A stretch of DNA of 17,259 nucleotides from Spirochaetaceae bacterium (GTDB lineage: Bacteria > Spirochaetota > Spirochaetia > UBA9216), in NCBI GenBank assembly GCA_028527945.1, contig JAQQAK010000168.1, forward strand, positions 1 to 17,259, in the 5' to 3' direction. Below the pieces are notes generated by a model. It was not told the DNA's origin and made no database searches. It saw only the letters and a list, made by a program, of their open reading frames with translations. The translations under genes were made by a program, and so were the position numbers. Shown here in pieces: positions 1 through 8,070 of this stretch (its first letter is position 1; each line of letters opens with the position of its first letter).

Positions 1-138
1 TGGAATTCCAGCCACAATGAAAAAGAAGAAAATTTTACAACTTGTTTATTCCATCAGTAATTGCATTTGCTTGTGAAATTTGCTTCAGGGTTTTGAATAA
101 AGCTAACAAAACATTTTTTTCAAGACAGGAGGATAGTA

Positions 139-1689
139 ATGAAAAAAATTATCACGCTATTAGTGTGCTCAGCTCTGGTTTTGTCAATGTTTTCCAGTTG
201 CGGAGGACAGAAAGCAGATAAGGGTTCTGACAAGAATAAGGCAGCAGCGGAAAGCAACGCATCAGGTGTTAAGGATACCTTAAACATCGCTATGGGCGAT
301 ATGCCTTCACCCAATCCTTATGGTGTAAACAGTGTTCCTGTTTCCATAACATCATACCTTACACATTCAAAGTTAGTTGGTATTGATCCAGATACTAACA
401 CTCTTAAGCCTGAACTGGCTTTGTCATGGACTCCTAACGAGGATAACACTGTATGGACTTTCAAGCTAAGACAGAATGTAAAGTTTCAAAATGGTGATGA
501 GTTTACTGCAAAAGATGTAAAATTCACTTTTGATTATGCAGGAAAAGCAAGTCAGAATATTGGTAATCCATGGAGAGCTAACATCAAAGAAGTAAATGTT
601 ATTGATGATTACACTGCAGAGATCGTTCTTAATGCTACAGGCGCTGATTTCCCTTCATACTGTTCTCGTGAAATGCTTTCAAAGAAGGCTTTCGAAACAA
701 TGGAAGATGACGATCTTGCGGCTGCTATCGGAACTGGTCCATACAAGTTTATTGAACACATTTCCGGTGTAAGTTACTCATATGAAAGATTTGATGATTT
801 CTGGGGAGATCCTGCTCCAACTCGTAAGATTGTTTTCAAGGTAATTGAAGAAGAAACTGTTGCAGAATTGGCTCTTTCTTCAGGCGATGTTGACGCTATG
901 AATGTTAATCAGGCAGATATCGCAATGAGACTTGCTAACAACAAAGACTATGTTTATTACACAAAGCAGTCCGGGGACAGCGTTTACATGGGTATGAACA
1001 TGGATACAATTAAAGATCTTAAGGTTCGAAAGGCTATTGCCAAGGCTATAAACAGAGATGAGCTTGTTGCAGCATTTGCTGGCGGCGGAGTTACTGGTAC
1101 ACCTGTTTATACTTTTTTCACACCTTCAAGTGAAGGATTTGTAGGTCCTGAAATTCTTGATTTTGATCCAGACGGAGCAAAAACACTTTTAGCAGAAGCT
1201 GGTTACAAAGATGGTCTTACTCTACAGTTGTACTTTATCTCTGGTGTACATTCTGTTATCGCAGAAATTATTCAGGCTCAGCTTGCTGAAGTTGGAATTA
1301 ATGTTGTTCTTAATGAGAGAGCAGGAAGCGGCTACAGTCGAACACTAAAAGAAGAAGGCGGTTATGACCTTTACATCAACCTATGTGGAGATCTTGGTGG
1401 AGTTCTTGGTTACTGGTTAACTCAGGTTGGTCCTGGCCTTCCTCTAAACAGAATGAACTATAACAATCCTGAAGCAAACGCTCTCTTCGAAAAAGCTGTA
1501 AGCGCTGATTATGAAGATCTTATAAAGTATTGGGGTGAAATGCAGATGATCTTTGCTAATGACTGCCCTGCTGTTGCTCTTATAGGAATGAATCGTTCTA
1601 TTGCTGGAGTAAAAGGTCTTGATGGTGTCAAGATTGGTAACTCTGAGAAGAGAATTGATTTCAGCCATGCCTACGTAAAGACAAACTAA
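139..1689 (+). CDS. ABC transporter solute-binding lipoprotein, family 5 (oligopeptide/dipeptide type)
   Basis: Extracytoplasmic binding protein that captures the substrate and delivers it to the permease pair encoded downstream. The 516-aa product starts with a lipoprotein signal peptide: K2-K3, a hydrophobic core at residues 4-18, then F-S-S-Cys21. The phenylalanine at -3 breaks the classical lipobox but is tolerated in spirochaetes. The mature protein has the SBP_bac_5 layout, including the LALSWTPNEDNTVWTFKLR region near residues 93-111 and the GTGPYKF segment near residue 200. Length is typical for the family. The start is supported by AGGAGG at 127-132, six bases before the ATG. It is the first gene of a dpp/opp-like operon. 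Family-5 proteins bind peptides, nickel, oligosaccharides or other solutes, so the ligand cannot be read from the sequence. No convincing promoter was found in bases 1-126. Confidence 0.93.
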   Translation: MKKIITLLVCSALVLSMFSSCGGQKADKGSDKNKAAAESNASGVKDTLNIAMGDMPSPNPYGVNSVPVSITSYLTHSKLVGIDPDTNTLKPELALSWTPNEDNTVWTFKLRQNVKFQNGDEFTAKDVKFTFDYAGKASQNIGNPWRANIKEVNVIDDYTAEIVLNATGADFPSYCSREMLSKKAFETMEDDDLAAAIGTGPYKFIEHISGVSYSYERFDDFWGDPAPTRKIVFKVIEEETVAELALSSGDVDAMNVNQADIAMRLANNKDYVYYTKQSGDSVYMGMNMDTIKDLKVRKAIAKAINRDELVAAFAGGGVTGTPVYTFFTPSSEGFVGPEILDFDPDGAKTLLAEAGYKDGLTLQLYFISGVHSVIAEIIQAQLAEVGINVVLNERAGSGYSRTLKEEGGYDLYINLCGDLGGVLGYWLTQVGPGLPLNRMNYNNPEANALFEKAVSADYEDLIKYWGEMQMIFANDCPAVALIGMNRSIAGVKGLDGVKIGNSEKRIDFSHAYVKTN

Positions 1690-1704
1690 TTTAGCATAAA
1701 TATT

Positions 1705-1756
1705 TTGAATATAATTCAGTGCAGATTTTTACTGTGCTGAATTATGTTCTATTCAA
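1705..1756 (+). other. Long stem-loop after the binding-protein gene
   Basis: Bases 1711-1724 pair with 1732-1745 as a 14-bp stem (two G-U wobbles) around a 7-base loop. The outer arms 1705-1710 and 1751-1756 (TTGAAT/ATTCAA) extend it past a 5-base one-sided bulge at 1746-1750. No T tract follows, so this looks less like an intrinsic terminator than a processing or 3'-end-stabilising hairpin. Such hairpins are known to keep binding-protein mRNA more abundant than the permease part of an operon. The pairing is seen in the sequence; the role is inferred. Confidence 0.6.
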
Positions 1757-1768
1757 CCAGAATGTAAA

Positions 1769-1833
1769 TGAAGAAAAATTTCACAACTGCTTATCGTTTT
1801 TGTGATTACCTAAAGTTTTGAAGTTTTTCTTCA
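1769..1833 (+). other. Second intergenic stem-loop (14-bp arms)
   Basis: Arms 1769-1782 and 1820-1833 pair over 14 bp with one G-U wobble. Inside, TCACAA (1781-1786) can pair with TTGTGA (1800-1805). The inner stem shares bases 1781-1782 with the outer arm, so the two compete at their junction. The outer stem is A/T-rich apart from its GAAG ends. It lies between the first hairpin and the permease start. Possible roles are attenuation or mRNA stability; no ligand or protein class is recognised. Confidence 0.45.
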
Positions 1834-1884
1834 AAGCCGCTTTCTGAAAAATTCAGTTTTTTACTAATCGGTTTTAAGCGGCTT
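1834..1884 (+). terminator. Nested hairpins with a T6 tract: possible partial terminator or attenuator
   Basis: AAGCCGCTT (1834-1842) and AAGCGGCTT (1876-1884) form a perfect 9-bp GC-containing stem. Within its 33-base loop sits a small hairpin, CTGAA/TTCAG (1844-1848 and 1852-1856), followed directly by six T (1857-1862). The small hairpin plus T tract resembles a weak intrinsic terminator. Forming the outer stem would keep it enclosed just before the dppB-like ribosome binding site (AAGGAG, 1902-1907). Partial termination here would lower permease and ATPase levels relative to the binding protein. The function is inferred. Confidence 0.35.
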
Positions 1885-1912
1885 ACCTCTAATCATTTTC
1901 TAAGGAGAAAAT

Positions 1913-2848
1913 ATGATCAGATATATTATTCGCCGAATGCTATGGGTTATTCCCACCGTGCTGGTTGTTTCTTTTCTGGTATATGTCGCAATGGATCTAA
2001 CTCCTGGCGATCCGGCTAATGCTGTATTGGGAGATGTGGCAACAGACGAGCAATACAATCAGGTTCGGGAAGAAATGGGATTAAATGATCCTATTGTTGT
2101 GCGTTATTTCAGATATGTTGTTAATGCCGTTCAGGGAGATCTTGGGACGACTCTTTATGGTAAAAGATCAGTTTGGGATGAGGTTATGTCCCGTCTGCCT
2201 TATACTATCTATTTAACATTAGCTTCTATAGTTGTTGCTGTTATCTTTTCGCTTCCTCTGGGAATCTTGGCTGGAATCCGGCAGAATACCTGGATAGATA
2301 CTCTTGCGTCGGTCTTTTCGTTTGTGGGAATGGCTATACCGAATTTCTGGCTTGGTATTTTATTGATTATGGCCTTTTCTGTTCATCTGGGCTGGCTGCC
2401 AAGTATGGGAGTTCATGGCTTTAAAAGTATAATTCTTCCGGCCATAACTGTAGGTACCGGTCTTACAGCATCTCTTACCAGAACTGTTAGAGCCGCTATG
2501 CTGGATGTAATCAGACAGGATTACCTTCGTACCGCAAGAGCTAAAGGTTTAAGTAACAGGGTTGTTATTCTCAAACATGCTTTAAAGAATGCAATGATTC
2601 CAATTGTTACAATAATCGGAACCAATATGGCTGGTCTTCTTGCCGGCGCTATGGTTACAGAGACCGTGTTTTCATGGCCAGGAATTGGCTACCTGACTAT
2701 AAAATCCGTACTTGGCGGCGATTATAATCTGGTTACAGGCTGTATTATTATTACAGCGGTTCTAATGTCACTGATTCTTCTTTTAATTGATGTAATTTAC
2801 GGTTTTGTGGATCCTCGAATTAAAGCTCAGTATGTTGAAGGCAGGTAA
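1913..2848 (+). CDS. dppB: ABC transporter permease, DppB/OppB family
   Basis: One of the two inner-membrane channel subunits of the peptide-type importer. The 311-aa protein opens with a positively charged N-terminus and a membrane segment at about residues 9-27. The TPGDPA motif (30-35) typical of DppB/OppB N-terminal domains comes next. Further membrane segments lie at about 98-121, 132-156, 172-188, 226-250 and 278-305. The cytoplasmic EAA-type loop that contacts the ATPases is clear at about 203-230 (DYLRTARAKGL followed by HALKNAMIP). Length matches the family. AAGGAG at 1902-1907 supports the start. It follows the binding-protein gene after a structured spacer and is followed almost directly by the partner permease gene. 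The symbol reflects family membership; the substrate is not established. Confidence 0.95.
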   Translation: MIRYIIRRMLWVIPTVLVVSFLVYVAMDLTPGDPANAVLGDVATDEQYNQVREEMGLNDPIVVRYFRYVVNAVQGDLGTTLYGKRSVWDEVMSRLPYTIYLTLASIVVAVIFSLPLGILAGIRQNTWIDTLASVFSFVGMAIPNFWLGILLIMAFSVHLGWLPSMGVHGFKSIILPAITVGTGLTASLTRTVRAAMLDVIRQDYLRTARAKGLSNRVVILKHALKNAMIPIVTIIGTNMAGLLAGAMVTETVFSWPGIGYLTIKSVLGGDYNLVTGCIIITAVLMSLILLLIDVIYGFVDPRIKAQYVEGR

Positions 2849-2852
2849 TGAG

Positions 2853-3767
2853 ATGCAGGCAAAAACAATGAATATAAAGACAAGAAAAACAACAATGGCA
2901 GGAGATAGTACCTCTCTTCAGAGAAGCAAGGCCTCAGAGGTCTGGCTGCAGTTCAGAAAAAATAAAGGCGCTGTTGTGGCCTTAATTCTTTTGATACTTA
3001 TTGTACTTGTAGCTTTGTTTTCAGATATTATCTGGGACTATAAAGATGATGTTATTAAACAGAATATATCAGAGAAGCTTCAGGGGCCTTCTCTCGCGCA
3101 TCCTTTCGGAACCGACCATGTCGGTAGAGATATGGTCGCCAGAGTTGGTTATGGAACCCGGTACTCACTGAGCATTGCTCTTGCGTCTGTAGTTATAGCT
3201 GTAATAGCTGGTGGTATTTTAGGTGCTATCGCAGGGTATTTTGGCGGCTGGATAGAGAATATTATTATGCGTTTGACGGATATTTTTACAATGATCCCTT
3301 CGGCGTTGATGGCTATAGGAATTATTGTAATAATCGGTATTAAGACGTCTAATCTTGTCATTGCCCTTGGAATTACCAACATTCCGGTTTTTACCAGAAT
3401 TACGAGAGCCTCTGTTATGACTGTTCGAAATTGTGAATATATTGAAGCTTCAAGAGCTATAGGAGCATCAGAGCTCTATATCCTCTTTGTTCATGCTCTT
3501 CCAAATAGTATGTCGCAAATCTTTGTTCAAGCTACTCTCGCGGTTGGTAACTGTATTATTGCTGCTTCATCTTTGAGTTTTATCGGCGTTGGTGTTCCTG
3601 TTCCTACACCGGAGTGGGGAGCTCTTCTTTCTATGGGAAGAAGTTATATTCAGAGTGCTCCTTATCTGACCTTGTTTCCCGGACTGGCAATATTTGTAAC
3701 CGTTATGCTGATTAATACAGTTGGTGACGGGCTTAGGGATGCTTTGGATCCAAAGCTTAAACAATAG
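2853..3767 (+). CDS. dppC: ABC transporter permease, DppC/OppC family
   Basis: Second permease of the importer, pairing with the DppB-like subunit. With the start at 2853 it has 304 aa. An OppC_N-type stretch (RSKASEVWLQFRKNKGA, about 24-40) leads into the first membrane segment (about 40-60). The HPFGTDHVGRD motif characteristic of DppC/OppC lies at 83-93, and further membrane segments follow from about 105. The EAA-type ATPase-contact loop is at about 193-218, and the C-terminus DALDPKLKQ is typical. The reading frame is open upstream to ATGs at 2805 and 2832. I chose 2853 because it lies 4 bases after the previous stop and has an AAGGCAGG-type ribosome site at 2838-2845; this is a judgement. 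The pair is probably translationally coupled. Confidence 0.93.
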   Translation: MQAKTMNIKTRKTTMAGDSTSLQRSKASEVWLQFRKNKGAVVALILLILIVLVALFSDIIWDYKDDVIKQNISEKLQGPSLAHPFGTDHVGRDMVARVGYGTRYSLSIALASVVIAVIAGGILGAIAGYFGGWIENIIMRLTDIFTMIPSALMAIGIIVIIGIKTSNLVIALGITNIPVFTRITRASVMTVRNCEYIEASRAIGASELYILFVHALPNSMSQIFVQATLAVGNCIIAASSLSFIGVGVPVPTPEWGALLSMGRSYIQSAPYLTLFPGLAIFVTVMLINTVGDGLRDALDPKLKQ

Positions 3768-3782
3768 GTGGGGGATGACTAA

Positions 3783-4787
3783 ATGAATTCTAACGATAAA
3801 AAGGTTCTGGAAGTTAAAAATCTTACAGTAACCTATGAAAGTGAAGGCTCTGTAGTAGAGGCTGTTAATGGTATAAATCTTGATCTCACTGCTCGAAAAA
3901 CTGTTGGTCTGGTTGGTGAAACTGGCGCGGGAAAGACAACTACTGCCTTGTCTCTACTGGGTTTGGTTCAAAAACCTCAGGGGCACGTAAAAAATGGTAA
4001 AATCATCATCAATGGTAAAAACATTCTGGAAATGACAGAAAAAGAACTGGAAAACATTCGTGGTAAAGAAATTGCCATGATTTTTCAGGATCCTATGACT
4101 GCTTTAAATCCTGTAATGACCGTTGGAGATCAGATAGCTGAAAGTATTGTTAAGCATGAAAAGGTTAAATATGAAGAAGCCTTTGCCAAGGCTTCCGAGC
4201 TCCTTGAAACTGTAGGAATTGATAAAGCCCGCGCTAAGGAATATCCACATCAGTTCTCCGGAGGTATGCGCCAGAGAGTTGTTATTGCAATAGCTTTAGC
4301 GTGCCGTCCCGGTATTTTGATTGCTGACGAACCTACAACTGCTCTTGATGTAACTATTCAGGCTCAGGTTCTTGATATGATGAAAAAGCTTAAGGATGAA
4401 TATGAAACTTCAATGATTATGATTACTCATGATCTTGGTGTTGTCGCAGAAATTTGTGATGAGGTTGCTGTAATGTATGCCGGTCATATTCTTGAATACG
4501 GCGTTCTTGAAGATATTTTTAACAGAACAAAGCATCCTTATACTGAGGGGCTTTTTAACTCAATACCGGATATTAATGATGATAAAATCAGGTTGGTTCC
4601 CATTGATGGAGGAATGCCTGATCCGTCCAATTTGCCAAAAGGTTGTGTTTTTCACCCAAGATGTCCGTATGCTGATGAAAAGTGTAAAACTGAAAAGCCT
4701 GAGCTTAAGAATATTTCAGAAACACATCAGGTTGCGTGTATAGCCTATGACAGACCTGGTTTTAGTTTGGGAAGGAGTAACTCATGA
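3783..4787 (+). CDS. dppD: ABC transporter ATP-binding protein, DppD/OppD family
   Basis: Cytoplasmic ATPase powering the importer, expected to form a heterodimer with the next gene product. All ABC motifs are present in the 334 aa: Walker A GETGAGKT (45-52), Q-loop Q102, canonical signature FSGGM (158-162), Walker B ILIADE (178-183) and H-loop H216. The C-terminal oligopeptide-transporter extension holds four cysteines, C288, C294, C301 and C319, spaced C-x5-C-x6-C-x17-C. The same spacing recurs in the partner ATPase. An iron-sulfur cluster has been reported in the equivalent region of a mycobacterial OppD, so a metal site is plausible here. The ribosome site is a G-rich AGGTGGGGGA at 3766-3775, and the 3' end overlaps the next gene by 4 bp (ATGA). 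Confidence 0.95.
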   Translation: MNSNDKKVLEVKNLTVTYESEGSVVEAVNGINLDLTARKTVGLVGETGAGKTTTALSLLGLVQKPQGHVKNGKIIINGKNILEMTEKELENIRGKEIAMIFQDPMTALNPVMTVGDQIAESIVKHEKVKYEEAFAKASELLETVGIDKARAKEYPHQFSGGMRQRVVIAIALACRPGILIADEPTTALDVTIQAQVLDMMKKLKDEYETSMIMITHDLGVVAEICDEVAVMYAGHILEYGVLEDIFNRTKHPYTEGLFNSIPDINDDKIRLVPIDGGMPDPSNLPKGCVFHPRCPYADEKCKTEKPELKNISETHQVACIAYDRPGFSLGRSNS

Positions 4788-5740
4788 CAGATACAATTCT
4801 TGAAGTCAAAGACATGAAGAAATATTTTAACTCTCCAAAAGGAAAGGTTCATGCTGTTGATGGTGTTTCTTTCTCTATTGAAAGAGGCTCAACACTAGGA
4901 ATTGTTGGAGAGTCAGGCTGCGGTAAATCAACTATCGGAAAATCTATTCTAAGATTAACAGAACCGTCAGACGGGCAAGTCTTTTTTGAAGGAAAAGATA
5001 TAACTGAAATTTCCAAGCGTGAGATGAGGCGTCTTAGAAAAGACATGCAGATTGTATTTCAGGATCCTTATTCGTCTCTTAATCCACGAAAGACTGTAAG
5101 TCAGGCCATTCGTGAACCTATTGTGATTAATAATATCATAAAAGGTAAGGACGCCATTAATGATCGGGTTGTAGAGTTAATGGAAATGGTAGGGCTTGAT
5201 CAACGTTTGTATAATACCTACCCTCATGAGCTTGACGGTGGACGAAGACAGAGAATTTGTATTGCAAGGGCATTGGCTGTAGAGCCAAAGTTTATTCTAT
5301 GTGATGAGCCCGTATCTGCTCTGGATGTATCAATTCAGGCTCAGATTCTTAATTTGATGAAAGACCTTCAGGAACAGCTTGGGTTAACCTATATATTTAT
5401 TACTCATGACCTTTCAGTTGTAAAATTCTTTTCAGACAGAATTATTGTTATGTATCTTGGAAAGGTAGTTGAGACAGCGTCAGCAGATGACTTGTTCAAG
5501 AATCCTGTTCACCCATATACTCAGGCTCTTCTGTCATCTATTCCTGTACCTGATCTTGAGGCTCGGAAAGAAAGAATTATGCTCTCAGGTGAGATTTCTT
5601 CACCAATAAATCCAAAGAATGAATGCCGTTTTGCCAAACGTTGCAGATTTGTTATGGATGTTTGCCATGAATCGGCTCCTGACTTAACTGAAATTTCTGA
5701 AGGGCATTGTGTTGCCTGTCATCTTTTAAAAACAAAATGA
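4784..5740 (+). CDS. dppF: ABC transporter ATP-binding protein, DppF/OppF family
   Basis: Second ATPase of the importer, 318 aa. Walker A GESGCGKS is at 42-49, Q-loop Q93, Walker B FILCDE at 170-175 and H-loop H208. The signature motif reads L-D-G-G-R (150-154) instead of L-S-G-G-Q, so the serine that normally contacts the ATP gamma-phosphate is aspartate. The partner ATPase keeps the serine, so the dimer would have one standard and one altered ATP site. The C-terminal extension carries C281, C287, C294 and C312 in the same C-x5-C-x6-C-x17-C spacing as the partner, plus C309. Translation is probably coupled to the previous gene through the 4-bp ATGA overlap. Confidence 0.94.
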   Translation: MTDTILEVKDMKKYFNSPKGKVHAVDGVSFSIERGSTLGIVGESGCGKSTIGKSILRLTEPSDGQVFFEGKDITEISKREMRRLRKDMQIVFQDPYSSLNPRKTVSQAIREPIVINNIIKGKDAINDRVVELMEMVGLDQRLYNTYPHELDGGRRQRICIARALAVEPKFILCDEPVSALDVSIQAQILNLMKDLQEQLGLTYIFITHDLSVVKFFSDRIIVMYLGKVVETASADDLFKNPVHPYTQALLSSIPVPDLEARKERIMLSGEISSPINPKNECRFAKRCRFVMDVCHESAPDLTEISEGHCVACHLLKTK

Positions 5741-5753
5741 GGAGAAAATTAAA

Positions 5754-6584
5754 ATGAGAATGATTGCGAACAAAATAGATATTGAATATGAAATCTTCGG
5801 AGAAGGGCGGCCTATTGTTTTTGTTCATGGCTTTGGTGATGAACATATTTCTATGGTTGATTGTATGGAACCAATCTTCAAAGAGATAGAAGGTTACAAA
5901 AGAATTTATTTTGATCTTCCTATGATGGGAGCCTCTGAAGATGCTGAGTGGATTAAATGTTCTGATGATGTTCTTGATATTGTTATAGATTTTATTGGTA
6001 AGGTTATTCCAGGAGAGTCATTTCTTGTCGTTGGAAAATCTTATGGTGGCTATATTTCTCAAGGACTCGCGCATCACCTTCCAGAGCAGGTTGATGGACT
6101 TCTTTTGATTTGTCCAGTAGTTGTCGCAACCCATAATAAAAGAACTCTGCCTGAACATGTTGTTCTTGAAAAAGATGAAAAAATGATGGCTGAAGCACAG
6201 AAAAACTGTGATGAAGATTTTAGAACTTATTTGGATAATTATGTTTCTACCATGGTTGTTCAGAATCAGTATACTTTTACAAAATATAAAGAAATGATGG
6301 TTCCTATAATGAAGCGTCGTGATACAGACCGGCTTTTGGTTTTCAGAGATAGTAACTACTCTTTCTCATTTAACCTTAACGAAAAGGACAGACGTTTTGA
6401 GAAGCCTGTTCAGTTTCTTTTGGGACGTCAGGATGCCTGTGTAGGTTACAAGGATGCTCTTGATGTTATGGATATTTATCCCAGAGCAACTGCTTTAATT
6501 CTTGATATTGCAGGACATGCTTTAGAAGTAGAACAGCCTGAGCTGTTTAAAGAAATGGTTCATGAATGGTTAAAGAGGCTGTAA
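5754..6584 (+). CDS. Alpha/beta hydrolase
   Basis: Predicted cytoplasmic hydrolase of 276 aa with no signal peptide. The alpha/beta-fold landmarks are visible: the HGFG oxyanion-loop motif after beta strand 3 (25-28), the nucleophile elbow G-K-S96-Y-G-G, a probable acid D227 in LLGRQD, and the catalytic base H255 in IAGHALEVEQPE. S96-D227-H255 therefore form a complete triad. The subfamily (esterase, lipase, lactonase, C-C hydrolase or proline iminopeptidase-like) cannot be settled from motifs. GAGGAG at 5739-5744, overlapping the stop codon of the upstream ATPase gene, supports the start at 5754; ATG 5760 is an alternative. Its place between the importer and the amidohydrolase suggests it acts on the imported compound or an early breakdown product. 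Confidence 0.88.
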   Translation: MRMIANKIDIEYEIFGEGRPIVFVHGFGDEHISMVDCMEPIFKEIEGYKRIYFDLPMMGASEDAEWIKCSDDVLDIVIDFIGKVIPGESFLVVGKSYGGYISQGLAHHLPEQVDGLLLICPVVVATHNKRTLPEHVVLEKDEKMMAEAQKNCDEDFRTYLDNYVSTMVVQNQYTFTKYKEMMVPIMKRRDTDRLLVFRDSNYSFSFNLNEKDRRFEKPVQFLLGRQDACVGYKDALDVMDIYPRATALILDIAGHALEVEQPELFKEMVHEWLKRL

Positions 6585-6623
6585 ATTTAGTCTTTTTAAT
6601 TCTGCTATTTTAGGAGGCATGAT

Positions 6624-8066
6624 ATGAATTTTAAGGATCAAGTTGAAAATATTATTGAAGAGAAAAGAGATTCTTTTATAAATATAAGTAACTGTATTTG
6701 GGATTTTGCCGAAACCAGATTTGAAGAATTCGAATCTTCAAATCTGCAGGCTGAGTTTTTTGAGAAAAATGGATTTTCAGTTAAGAAAGATCTGGCTGAC
6801 ATGCCGACGGCCTTTGTCGCTGAATACGGTTCAGGAAAGCCTGTAATTGGTTTTCTTGGAGAGTTTGATGCCCTTGACGGTTTAAGTCAGGCTTCAGGCG
6901 AGTTTGAGCGCAGAGCTGTAAAAGATGATATGAAAGGACATGGCTGCGGCCATCATGTTTTGGGTACTGGTTCGCTTGCCGCGGCTATAGCTGTGAAAGA
7001 TATAATGGAAGAAAAAGGCCTTTCCGGGACTGTTCGCTATTATGGCTGTCCAGGAGAAGAGGGCGGTTCTGGTAAGGTTTATCTTTCCAGAGCAGGACTT
7101 TTTAATGATGTAGATGCTGCTTTATCATGGCATCCGGGACCGGAGAATCGAATTTGGTCACATAATTTTCTATCCACCATGTCCGCTTATTTTAAGTTTG
7201 AAGGAATCAGTTCTCATGCCGGTGCTTCTCCTCACCTTGGTAGAAGCGCTCTTGATGCTGTTGAATTGATGAATGTTGGAGCCAATTTTCTAAGAGAGCA
7301 TATTATTCAGGATGCCAGACTTCATTATGCTATAACTGATGCCGGAGGGCTTTCTCCTAATGTTGTTCAGGCTAATGCTTCCGTACTTTACCTTGTAAGG
7401 GCTCCAAAGCAAAAGCAGGTTAAAGATATCTTTGATCGTGTTATTGATATTGCCAAGGGCGCCGCCTTAATGACTGGAACAAAGGTTGAGGTTCAGTTTG
7501 ACAGGGCTTCTGCCAATTTATTGCGAAACTATACTTTGGAAAAGCTTATTTACAAGAACTTTGAAGCTTTGGGGCCTACTCCAATTAATGAAAATGACAT
7601 TGAAATTGCTCGTAAGTATAGAGAAACCTTTTCAGAAGGGGTTAGAAGCAGTACAGATGATTTATTACAGTTGCTTTATGGTAATGACGCAAAGGCTATA
7701 AATAAAAAGCTTCAGGATAAAGAGATTCTTGATGAGCTTTTACCATATAACGAGAAGGATACCCTCATTTCCGGCTCTACTGATACCGGTGATGTAAGTT
7801 GGCATGCTCCTTTGGGGATGAGTTGGATTACTTGCTTTGCAAAAGATACCCCAGCTCACTCATGGCAGGAGGTTGCTCAGGGAAAAACTGATCTATGTCA
7901 TAAAGGAATGCTTCATGCCGGTAAGGTTTTGGCTATGTCCGGGTTAGATCTTTTAACAAATCCGGAGCTTTTAAAAGACGTTCGAAATGATTTTGAAGAA
8001 GGGCTAAAATCTGAATCATATATAAGTCTTATTCCGGCAGATGTTAAGCCCGCGGCAAGAAGGTAG
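6624..8066 (+). CDS. M20-family amidohydrolase, AbgB-like (aminobenzoyl-glutamate hydrolase subunit B family)
   Basis: Metal-dependent amidohydrolase of the M20 family that cleaves an acyl-amino-acid type amide bond. The 480 aa match the usual AbgB length and resemble E. coli AbgB as I remember it throughout: an IWDFAETRFEEF-type N-terminus, GKPVIGFLGEFDAL, GHGCGHH, YGCPGEEGGSGK, SPHLGRSALDAV, SPNVVQA and AHKGM-like C-terminal motifs. Likely metal or catalytic residues are C108, H110, E145/E146, H170 and a late histidine such as H426. H198 sits in the lid/dimerisation domain. In E. coli AbgB works with AbgA and the AbgT transporter; neither is encoded in this window, and an ABC importer precedes it instead. 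The true substrate may differ from p-aminobenzoyl-glutamate. AGGAGG at 6612-6617 fixes the start. Confidence 0.92.
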   Translation: MNFKDQVENIIEEKRDSFINISNCIWDFAETRFEEFESSNLQAEFFEKNGFSVKKDLADMPTAFVAEYGSGKPVIGFLGEFDALDGLSQASGEFERRAVKDDMKGHGCGHHVLGTGSLAAAIAVKDIMEEKGLSGTVRYYGCPGEEGGSGKVYLSRAGLFNDVDAALSWHPGPENRIWSHNFLSTMSAYFKFEGISSHAGASPHLGRSALDAVELMNVGANFLREHIIQDARLHYAITDAGGLSPNVVQANASVLYLVRAPKQKQVKDIFDRVIDIAKGAALMTGTKVEVQFDRASANLLRNYTLEKLIYKNFEALGPTPINENDIEIARKYRETFSEGVRSSTDDLLQLLYGNDAKAINKKLQDKEILDELLPYNEKDTLISGSTDTGDVSWHAPLGMSWITCFAKDTPAHSWQEVAQGKTDLCHKGMLHAGKVLAMSGLDLLTNPELLKDVRNDFEEGLKSESYISLIPADVKPAARR

Positions 8067-8070
8067 TAAA

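Noticed and set aside
18..77. 19-codon ORF upstream of the binding-protein gene, a possible leader peptide
   Set aside because: It has no ribosome binding site, is Lys/Ile-rich as expected by chance in A/T-rich DNA, and has no associated attenuator hairpin.
1..138. Promoter for the transport operon
   Set aside because: Several TTG-starting hexamers were tried, but none had a good -10 at 16-18 bp; the promoter may lie upstream of the window.
2805..2852. Longer N-terminus for the DppC-like permease starting at 2805
   Set aside because: It would overlap the previous gene by 44 bp and adds residues not typical of the family; the ATG at 2853 has a plausible ribosome site.
4477..4743. 88-codon ORF inside the first ATPase gene in another frame
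   Set aside because: It is a shadow of the conserved ATPase reading frame, with no ribosome site and no recognisable protein features.
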